From NCBI GenBank assembly GCA_033182465.1, contig CP137321.1, positions 2,790,001-2,854,000 on the forward strand: a DNA stretch of 64,000 bases. Reading direction: 5' to 3'. Origin of the DNA: Sanghuangporus weigelae (lineage: Eukaryota; Basidiomycota; Agaricomycetes; Hymenochaetales; Hymenochaetaceae). Below, in pieces: positions 9,399 through 18,738 of this stretch. The notes beneath the pieces were generated by a model. It saw only the letters and a program-made list of their open reading frames with translations, ran no database searches and had not been told where the DNA came from. Each line of letters opens with the position of its first letter. The first letter of the stretch is position 1. The translations under genes were made by a program, and so were the position numbers.

Positions 9399-11573
9399 TC
9401 ATCGCGAATAAGGATGGTAGTTGTGTCCCCTCTGCGTCCTTTGCGGACCGATTCCCTGTGGGCCACCTGAGCCTCCACGAGGTCCACGAGGAGCGTTCAT
9501 AGGCCCACCAGCACCCATCATACCAGCACTACCCATACCACCACGGCCACCCATAGGACTGCCCATGCCAATCATACCACCACCTCCACCACCGCCCATA
9601 CGTCCCATACCTCCTCCCATACCGCCACTCATGCCACTCATTCCAGGAGCCATACCCATACCACTGCCCATAGCTCCTCCCATACCACCACCCATCCCGC
9701 CCATCATATTAGCCATAGCACCCATGTTGCCCATACCTCCCATCCCGGCCGCACCTCCAAACTGCTGGAACATACGCGTGTAGAGCTGCGCGAGGGCCTG
9801 CGGGTCGAAAGGTGTCCCCCCTGCCGCTGCTCCAGTGGCTTGACCGGTCTGTGCGCTCGCAACAGCTGCGAAACCGGCGCCACTAGCGCCGCCACCTGTC
9901 CCGTAGGAGTCAGTGTGCTGCCCGCCACTGTAGCCTCCGCCTCTAGGGTTGTAGTTTCCTCCTCCATCACCCTCGCGTTGATGACGAGGTTGAGCAAGTT
10001 TGACGTCAATCTGCGGAGAAAGAGTAATGAGTAACTCAAATCTCAGGAAGATATTACAACCACTTGCCATCTTGCCATCAATCTCAAGGTTCCCAAAACC
10101 AAGTAGAGGTTCAACGTTTGTATTCTCAAACGAGACAAAGCCGAAACCTTTGCTCCTCCCTGTCTCGCGGTCAAGCATGACCGTAGAATCAATGACCGTC
10201 CCATATTGCGAGAAGTATTCGCGCATTGATTCCGACGTGACTGTCCCCGCTAAACCACCTATGAAAAGTTTCTGAGCCTTCTGGTGCTCTGACCTAGGAA
10301 TTGCACGTTTCGGGTCGATCTAATTTTAATGAAATGAAGCACGAAAGCTTAGAGGACCTCTTCGTGTCGTGAATAATTATATATTCACTCACTATTTTAC
10401 CATCTAAAACATGCTCGCGGACCATTACAGCATTTACCGAAGCAGGATCTTCGAATGTGAGAAATGCAAAGCAACGCGAACGACCGGTAGCATCCCTCAT
10501 GATGGTACAAGCCTCAACCTTTCCGAATTTTTCAAAGTACTTCTTCAGCCCCTCTACATTAGACGAGATGAGTTTAATCGGACTATGTATCAAAATGAAA
10601 AGGAGAATGGCTAGCTACCATCTGTAGTATCCCAATTTAAACCACCAATGAACATTTTCCTGGATAATATATATTATTGTAAGTTACGATATTCTGGGAT
10701 TCGGAAAATCGATCAAATTCGAAGTGGACTTGGGTGCAAAGCTTCATCATCGTATTCGTATTCGTTCGGCTGGCTATACCGCTAGATACGTTAACGACGA
10801 CACTGGGATAGAACCATGTACTTGTCTGTCTCTTTCTAGGGAAGTCTCCTAGCCTAGCCTAGCCTAGACGAAAGGATGCAAAGCCTACGGAGAAGTTACT
10901 CAAGCCAGTCGCGACTAAAGCCGGCGCGAGTCGGTGAATACGACAAGAGGTGATTCTACCACGAAACAGCTAACAGCTATCGTCCGCAGATACTTCCGGG
11001 TCCCAACTTGAACTATCCAAAAAGTGTGGAAAGACGAGACATGGCTCGTCTCCCCAACCCCGAGCCGACTCCCAGAAAACACTAAACACTACGATAGTAC
11101 TCACCCTTCATCCTTCATCTCCGATGGCCTGATATGCCGATCCACAATGGGCAACGAGGGAATACTCTGCTGATTCAGGTCGCGCTGTGGCTGACTCTGG
11201 TAACCTTGATTGATTCTTGATGAGTAGTCAGGAGTAGAAGACTGGTAAGACTGGATCGGTTGGGGTGCATTGCCATTTGTGAATGTTGGTATTGGCAAAG
11301 TCTCTTTCTGGTCAATAGACGTTTGGGGTGGCGGCGGGGACTTGGCCTGCTCAGTTGCAGCCGGCGTGGCGGTAACAGTTGCAGTCAACAACTCCGCTGG
11401 CTTTTCAGGGGGCTGTTCCTCTAAATTTGTCTCTTTCGCCTCTTCTGTCGGGACAGAGAAGTCGTTCTCGTCACCATAAAGATCTGAGTTGTGGCTCGAA
11501 AATGAGGAGAGCACATTCATTGCTGAGCTTTTCTGCACTTACCTCCGTACAGGTCAGCGTCGAGGTCGGACAT
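9399..11573 (-). CDS. HRP1: Hrp1/Nab4-like hnRNP with two RRM domains and a Gly/Met-rich tail
   Basis: The protein is an RNA-binding protein of the Hrp1 (cleavage factor IB)/DAZAP1 type, which in yeast binds the AU-rich polyadenylation efficiency element and shuttles between nucleus and cytoplasm. The first exon (11573-11563, MSDLDADLYG) joins an exon ending at about 11104, rich in Pro, Gln and Glu. An unusually long intron of about 440 nt follows, and then RRM1 begins with KMFIGGLNWDTTD. RRM1 has RNP2 MFIGGL and an atypical RNP1, RCFAFLTF, with Cys and Ala where Gly is usual. The linker IDPKRAIPRSE is typical of Hrp1. RRM2 has LFIGGL and a canonical KGFGFVSF and ends in IDVKLAQPRHQ. The last ~190 residues are Gly-rich and then (Met-Gly-Gly)n, ending RGHNYHPYSR. 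Musashi-like proteins are an alternative, but the RRM1 and linker motifs favour Hrp1. Confidence 0.85.
10849..10868. repeat. (TAGCC)n microsatellite inside the long Hrp1 intron
   Basis: Four tandem TAGCC-type pentamers lie in the middle of the ~440-nt intron of the Hrp1-like gene. They read GGCTA repeats on the coding strand. Confidence 0.7.
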
Positions 11574-11778
11574 AGTGGTAGTGGTAGAGGCCAGAGAGAT
11601 GGATGGCCTGGAATAGCCGCTCGACCTGATTTGTAAGATTTCTTTGTAACCGTGGGACACATACTCCATATTAGAACACGTATATATTTGTAACTTTACA
11701 ATAATCGCTACATAGGCGCCTGCTCGGTACCATCTTGAACTCCAACCACCATCTCACCAGGCGCGGGAACGGCCAGTC

Positions 11779-14372
11779 ATGCCTATCAATACAGATCAGG
11801 AGCCACGTTCTTCGATATCGCAACCAAACTCCTTCGAGAACCTTCAGCAATTAGATGAATATGCATCGAAACCAAGGTATCAAATTGGATTAGAAGGCCT
11901 CCTGCGATATACTCCAGGGAATAAGAGTCGAGGATCTACGAAAGAGAATTGCGGAAAGCTCCTGGTACTTTATCCTATAGTTCTTGAACCGTCAGACTTT
12001 CCATTCTGATAAAGACAAAAGCTCTGCCATGATTACAAGGTAAAGTGATCACATCTCGCCACATCACACACATCAAACAGCTTGACAGGGAGGCTACAAC
12101 GAGAATCCGTCCTCTCTGGCCTATACCTTCAATTTCTGGGATAGATGTGACACCTTTATTTAGTGTGTACTATATTTCTGATAGATGACAGATCTCTGAG
12201 GTCTTGTTGGCTATCCTCTATTATCTAGTTTTTCTCACCAGAGGGTTTCTGTTCCTCCTCCAGCGTGGGTCAATGCCGCTCACAGACAAGGAGTCAAAAT
12301 TATCGGCGTTCTGTTAGTAAGGCAATATTATCTTTTTTTGAGTTCTTTCTGAGCCACCTTTAATTTCTTAGAATCTTTGAACATCAAGAGTCCATGGAAG
12401 ACACACTGCGCCTACTCATCGGGAATATTCCACAGGCTCGAGCGGGACAAAGAGCAGGACACGCCAATAATGGCCTTCCTATAACACGTCACTATGCACG
12501 CTTACTTGCAGATCTTGCTCATGAGCGCGGATTTGATGGATACCTGCTTAACTTTGAGTTTCCTTTTATTGGTCGCTCTGAACAGGCTCGCGCCGTCGAA
12601 TCGTGGGTCAGCCTGTTGAATACAGAGCTGAAGAAGAAAGTCGGAGTCTATGCTGAAACAATATGGTACAAGTCTCAATTGATGATATCGTAGTGTCTGC
12701 TGATACGTATGAATGGATTAGGTACGACAGTGTAATCACTACAGGCGCTTTGCGCTGGCAAGACCGACTAAACAGTCGTAATCTCTCATTTTTTCTCGCT
12801 TCAGACTCGTTCTTTACGAACTACACTTGGCCGGCACAATTCCCATCTTTATCGGCGCAGTATTTCCTCGGTCTAGATTCAAAACACCTGCAGGGAAGTA
12901 ATAAGTCCTTGCAAGATGTTTATATAGGGATCGACGTCTGGGGCCGGGGCAGTCATGGAGGAGGAGGACTCGGTTCGTTTCGCGCAGCGGAACATATCGA
13001 TCCGACTGGACTTGGGTTGAGCATCGCGCTCTTTGGTCCTGCATGGACATGGGAAAGTGATGAAGGGAAAGAGGGGTGGAACTGGGAGAAGTGGTGGGAA
13101 CGCGAACGGACGCTTTGGGTTGGACCTGCGATTGAAGGCGCCCACGTTGAAGTTCCCGAGCCTCCATTGCGTGAAGGGGAACAGCCATGTCCCTATCCCC
13201 ATAGCGCATTCAGACCGATGCGGGAATTCTTCGATTCTAAGCCCCCTCCGAAACCCGATCTTCTTCCTTTCTGCACATCATTTTGTCCTGGTGTGGGTCA
13301 TGCGTGGTTTGTCGATGGCAAGAAGGTCATGCACAAAGAGAAAGGCTGGACAGATATCGACAAACAGACGTCGTTGGGCAATTTGCTCTGGCCGAGACCG
13401 AAAGTCGAGTGGGACGAGAATGATTCTGGAGAAGCGTTACCGAAAGTCAGTACGAAGTTGATGTTTGAGGACGCGTTCAACAGCGGATCGTCTGTAGTAA
13501 TCAATATTTCTGCGGAGGAGAGTCCTCAAGAAGGAACGGCGTTCCGATGTCTCTGGATTCCGGTACAATCTATCGCCATGACTCCAGGTGGGCTTTACGA
13601 AGTGGAACTAGTATATAAAGTATCATCCGATAACAGCGTAGAGCTCGATGCTGCTTTGTCTGCGAAGGCCGAAACGGCAGTGGAAATCTCGCCGGTCTCC
13701 TCACTTGATCTCGAAAACGGATGGAGCAGGCTTTCTGTCACTTGCAAGCCCATCGCTCCTGCCTCGGCTGGCTCCAGTTCCAGCTTCAACATCGTAGCAA
13801 ACATAGGTATCATCCTTGCTGTAGCCTCGGAAGATGCTTCCCTTCCATATACTATCGACATCACGCTCGGACAATTGAGCGTTTTGCCCAAATCACCTCT
13901 CACAGATCTATCTTCGTATTCAATGCGGCTGCTCTGGGTTGATCACACTCGCGAAACTGGTCCAAACCCAAACTCGCCACAGTCAGAAATATTAATAATC
14001 ACCTGGGAATCGTGCATCTCGTATACATCTCCTGCTATAGTTGGAAGCGACAACCCCGATCCTGAGGTACCGTTCCCACCTTGGACTCTCGATCGTTCAC
14101 CGCATTGGATCCCTCGCTTGCAATACGCGAATATATATGCTGAGAAAGGGGCCTGGAATATATATCCGTCACAAGCCGCTGTATTTCTGGGCACGAGTGG
14201 GTGGGGCTCTGGGGCTCATACAGGTGCAGGACCAGACCGCTTCGTTTTGGAAAGGAGTACGTTGCCCGAAAAGTTAAGGGACGGCAACGTGAGGTTTTAC
14301 GTGCAGGCAGTGACGGATAGAGGCTCTGTCCTGCCTTGGGGACGTTGTGCATTTGTAGATCTTGATCTCTAG
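11779..14372 (+). CDS. ENGase: Cytosolic endo-beta-N-acetylglucosaminidase, GH85 (ENGase)
   Basis: The enzyme cleaves the chitobiose core of N-glycans, releasing free oligosaccharides during turnover of misfolded glycoproteins. No signal peptide is visible at MPINTDQEP, so it is probably cytosolic like animal ENGase. Conserved GH85 blocks appear in order: LEGLLRYTPG; LCHDYKGGYNENP, assembled from three exons including an 18-nt microexon at 12022-12039; FNFWDRCDTFIYF; VPPAWVNAAHRQGVKIIG; and FDGYLLNFEFPF. The last holds the Asn and catalytic Glu two residues apart (compare N175/E177 of Endo-M). YAETIWYDSV follows after an intron at about 12665-12721, containing the usual Tyr. The C-terminal ~350 residues form a beta-rich region. 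The promoter is shared with the divergent Hrp1-like gene (205 bp gap). Single-copy and apparently intact. Confidence 0.92.
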
Positions 14373-14576
14373 GGTTACAAAACAAGGGGTTCGAAATGTT
14401 CTATTCGTCTTGACGAACTGTGTAGCATTCATTGTCTGGATTTGCCTCAGGAGTAGTATACATAAAATTCAGGACAGGGCATATATCTTCGTTTCTGTTA
14501 GAGGATGGTCTACAATGCCCACACGATAACCGAATAATAAATCCACAAGAAATGACCTCTTTCCCGGCTAGATGTC

Positions 14577-16023
14577 TCACATATCGACGTCGACGACATT
14601 CGAGTATGATTCAGCCTCAGATGAACTGTTGTAATAGTTTCCTGAATGAATCGAATAGTCCGCAGTCATGTCAATTCCGATAGCTAGAAAGATACAGATT
14701 CGTGAGACGGTGAAATTAACAAGCCAGGAGAAGACATACTGATGAATCCAATAAGACCTTCATCGAGGCTGTCACCTAACATCTCGACCCTGCAATAATA
14801 CTGATGAGAACCAGGACACTGAGGAGAGAAAAAAACATTACTCACTCGACAATCGCACTGCTCCGATCAACAGTCGCTCTCTTGAAGTCATGGTCTTCGT
14901 CATTCCTCGTCCGCCGTGCTTCATTCAGACTATACGGTTCCACCTCTAAAATCCTATCATTCCACTCTTCGTCGAAGAACATTTGCCCAATATGTTTCAG
15001 GCTCCCTGAATGAGAGATAAGGGTACCGTTGGGAGATTGTGACCAGTATGTATGGACCATGGTGTGGATGTGAATGGTACGGCCGGGATAGAAACCAGGG
15101 TAGAGTGTGCGCAGAGAGACTGTGCCAGTGGAATCGGTTGGATACCCTCCACGGAGCCAGGTATTGTTGGTCATCATACTAGGACCACCTCGTCCTGGGC
15201 CGCCGGGTCTTCTGCCTGGACTATCGCCCGGACGGTCCGGACGGCCGGGCGGACCTGGAGGGCGGCGATTGGGAGGCGGGCCAAGTGGAGAAGGCGGGTG
15301 TGGACGGTCATGATCATCGGGGGGACCTTCAGGATCATCATCGTCTGGACCTCCTGGATAATCTCCTGGACCTCTTCCCGGCGGAGGTCTGCCATTCATC
15401 TTGGTCTCGAATGAACCATAGAAGCCTGTTGCATTGGCTACATATACATCGAAATCAGTACGAGCATAAGACAGAGTGAAGCGTTACGAACCACTCCAGA
15501 TCTCGACGATCGCATTCGGGACAGGCTCGCAGGTTGCAGTATCAATGACACCAATATCAAGCGTGATTACTATACCTCTACATCGCACAAATCGAACATC
15601 GTCAGCCTTCCCTCTCCCAAGTGAAATCAAGCGAGCCATACTCACTCCTGATCCTCAACAAGATCCGTCCTCACAAGTTCATTGTTCACATAATATGGAC
15701 CCTCTTCAATCTCGGGCGCAGTCACACACGTAGACTCTCTCAAACCATCACCACTGAAAGGGAATTGTCCAGAGAAGGAACGTTTCCTTCGGCGCGAAAC
15801 GTGGAAGTCGTTGATGGAAGAAGCGCAACCTCGCGCGGCGAGGTGACGCTTGTTTGCCAGATGCTAGAATAATGGATACTTTCAATGTTGGAATAAGAGT
15901 TGAACTTTAAGGAATAAATACCTCTCTACGAACTAGCTCGGCCCTAGAGACTCGTCCAGAGAATTCCTCTGGATGAGCTGTGACACACAGCAAGATAAGA
16001 ATAATACCACAACTCTCCGACAT
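14577..16023 (-). CDS. Secreted intradiol ring-cleavage dioxygenase-like protein with a Pro/Gly/Asp-rich insert
   Basis: The family is the extracellular fungal relatives of protocatechuate/catechol 1,2-dioxygenase, Fe(III) enzymes that open catechol rings, here probably acting on lignin- or plant-derived phenols. The start at 16023 gives a short signal peptide (MSESCGIILILLCVTA, then HPEE) and a propeptide-like SRAELVRRE. A 57-nt intron then joins HLANKRHLAARGCASS. Iron ligands expected from the family are all visible: Tyr in EEGPYYVN, Tyr in PGFYPGRT and the two His of IHIHTMVH. The unusual part is about 75 residues of Pro, Gly, Asp and Arg between FYGSFETKMN and NTWLRGGYPTD, where relatives have only a few residues. 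The last exon ends NVVDVDM at 14577. It converges with ENGase, with only 204 bp between the stops. Confidence 0.88.
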
Positions 16024-16600
16024 AAATCCCAGGGCTATGCTCACCATCAACAACTTGAACAAGCAATCCGGCGCTAAGCAGCGCAATAAACACACTCCCA
16101 AGAGAGAGTCGCGGCGTGTGTTTCCTAGGCAACATATCGCAGGGATTCAAGAGGGGACACAGCATCAAATCCTCCGGAACCGTATACTATAAATACGCTT
16201 GGAAGGTGGTAGTTACAATTAGCGCTGCGGAAGCACTTCGAAAGGCGTCCGGCGTGGATCAACTCTGATAACAAGAGGCCGTGCGCAGCAGGGGTCGGAG
16301 GCCGGCGAATTGATGCTCTAGCTAGATCTGGTGATGACGAACCCAAACGAACCTGGCATTCCAGAGACCTGGTTGGTCCTGGCCCACACCCCATCAGGCG
16401 GTCCTAGGGCGGGGTTAAATATCCTCTTTTTTTGGCATTTTGCTTGTTGTTCTAAATACACATACAACATGTTCGCGACGCACTACAACCTAAGGGAATC
16501 CAATGCCTATCTATAACTAGATGATCGATGTACGTGATAAGACCTCCGTAGATTTGCTCAAGAAAAGTCAGTATGGCAACAGTCAGACAGCGACGAGAAA
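16024..16600. other. Intergenic region upstream of the dioxygenase
   Basis: This stretch of about 575 bases lies between the dioxygenase start and the end of the IMPDH gene and should hold the dioxygenase promoter. An AT-rich TATTTATA on the minus strand near 16188-16195 is a possible TATA-like element. No gene is seen. Confidence 0.35.
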
Positions 16601-18517
16601 TCAAGCAAACAGTCTCTTCGTGTATCTGCAGCGAGGCAAAATCAATACTCATTCATGACGTACCATAGGCAAGGACCATTACTTACGAATGCAACCCATG
16701 AACACCTCCCTCAATTTGAGCACTTGCCGTGCGCAGCTCAAAGCGGACCTTGCCCTCTCGCACAGCAGCCTGCATTTCGCCAATGCTACGATATCCAATA
16801 TCTTGCAGCGAGTGCTGCAGGCCCGCATGTAGGTACGGAAGGAACTGCTTAACGGAACCCTTATCCTGTACGTCACCCGAAACGCCCTGCGCAACTTTGA
16901 CAGCGCTCGCTTCACTGAAGTAACGCGAGGTCGCGGCGTTTTCTTGGATATAATTCTGTATGCCGTTTGGCTGTGTCTTGCCAGTACCGCTGGAACCGGG
17001 CTTTCCTTGCTCCATGGCCTCGATGCTGCCCATTCCGCGATACGCCTTCACGCGCTTGCCCTCGTGGTAGAAATACTCTCCAGGTGCCTCGGTCGTACCT
17101 GCGAGCAAGCCTCCCATCATCACCGCACCTGCTCCAAGAGCGATAGCTTTGACAATGTGACCTACGTTACTGATTCCGCCGTCCGCAATGACTGGAACGC
17201 CAAAGTGCCGTGCAAATTCTGCGACGGCGTAGACAGCTGTAGCTTGCGGGCGGCCGACGGCCATGACCTCCTGCGTGATACAGATACTACCCGAACCCAT
17301 ACCAATACGGAGCCCGTCTGCACCTGCCGCAATTAGCGATGCAGCTTGCTCCCGCGTGACGACATTTCCAGCGATAACTTCGAGGTGCGGGTACGTCTTT
17401 TTGATCCATTCTATCATCTCGATTTGGAAGACAGAGTTACCCTGCGAGGAGTCAATGATGGCAATGTCCAGTCCTGCATCGATGAGCAGAGCAAGACGCT
17501 GCCTATCGACGGGACGTGTACCAATTGCCGCTGCAGCGTAAAGTTGCTTGCTCTCTGGCAACTTCGAAGCAAGTGGATAGTTCTGGTTTTTAAGCAGGTC
17601 CGAGCGAGCGAGGAGCGCAACAAGGTTGCCTTCCCTGTCGACAATGGGAAGTTTGCCCTTCTTGGAGTCGCGAAGGATTTCGTTGGCTTGCTGTAACGTG
17701 ATGCCTACGGGTGCAGTGACGAGGTTCTTCGTCATGACCTCCGTTAGAGGTGTCGACGGGTCACGGAACTGCACGTCTCGGTTCGTGACAATACCCAGAA
17801 GCTTTCCGCCAAGAGAGCCGGTATCTATGGATTTCAATTAGTACTAATATTGTGACTTTTTACGTGCTCGAGAGAAGAAGAATCAGATAATTTTATCAAT
17901 GTTATCTACTTGTCACGCAGAACTACCGCGTTTATTCAGTAGAACGAAGGTTAAAAAGGAAATGGTTCATCACGAACGGTAAAATTGCAGCTGATGCTTA
18001 CCAGTAATAGGAATACCACTAAATCCATGGCGCGTTTTAATGTCCAGAACGTCCTCTACGATGTGACCGGGTGAAAGGACGACAGGATCGGTGATAAAGC
18101 CATTCTCGTGCCTCTTTACGGCACGGACCATCGCCGCCTGGGCGCTCGCAGGCTGATTGTGATGGATAACGCCAATACCTCCCAGCAGCTATTCACCATT
18201 CCACTTCTCAGTACACCGCCACAAAGACGAGGATGCTGACTCACCGCCATTGCGATAGCCATCTCCTTCTCTGTGACTGTATCCATAGGACTACTCATAA
18301 ACGGCGTTTTGAGAACGACATTACGCGTGATACGCGTCTCTGTTACAACTTCTTGAGCAGCAAAATCGACCTTGCCAGGAAGAAGGAGGAAGTCATTGTA
18401 CGTGAGTCCGCCATGTCTCTCTGAGTTCATGAGCTCCGGCGCAGATAAACCGTCTGCTCTGCTGTACGTCTCAAGAAACTGCAGTGCATCCTTTGGATCC
18501 AAGTAGCTCGTCGACAT
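16601..18517 (-). CDS. IMD: IMP dehydrogenase
   Basis: The enzyme oxidises IMP to XMP with NAD+, the rate-limiting step of guanine nucleotide synthesis, in the cytosol. The start [11 protein letters not shown] is at 18517. Exon 1 carries [11 protein letters not shown] and [13 protein letters not shown] second exon (about 18190-18003) gives [12 protein letters not shown] and the start of the CBS pair ([13 protein letters not shown]). The long exon from about 17827 has the rest of the CBS domains, [27 protein letters not shown] with the catalytic Cys, PVIADGGI and the flap [11 protein letters not shown] final tiny exon, missed if one stops at the first in-frame stop, gives the canonical ending YTKRLFA and stops at 16601. 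Domain order and length match eukaryotic IMPDH. Confidence 0.95.
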
Positions 18518-18738
18518 GGCTGATTCTGAGAGACAAGGAAGACTTAGAGAAAGGACGGGAGTGAACTCCAGGATTGTAACCAGTTTTCATGTTTCTTCCT
18601 TATGTAGGGCAGTTTTAGGGCACGTGCGGTATGATAACCCTCGTCTCCAAATAAGGCAAGTGGTTCACGTCGATCGCATTAGGTTGATCTGCGCTACTAT
18701 GTCGCGCCTGTACCTTTGCCTCTTCTCCTGAACACGCT

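Noticed and set aside
9421-9783. Plus-strand Pro/Ile-rich open frame of 120 codons
   Set aside because: It is the complement of the Met/Gly-rich tail of the Hrp1-like gene and has no start context or splice signals of its own.
10849-10868. TAGCC repeats as telomere-like sequence
   Set aside because: The unit does not match the usual fungal TTAGGG, and the copies lie in an intron among housekeeping genes.
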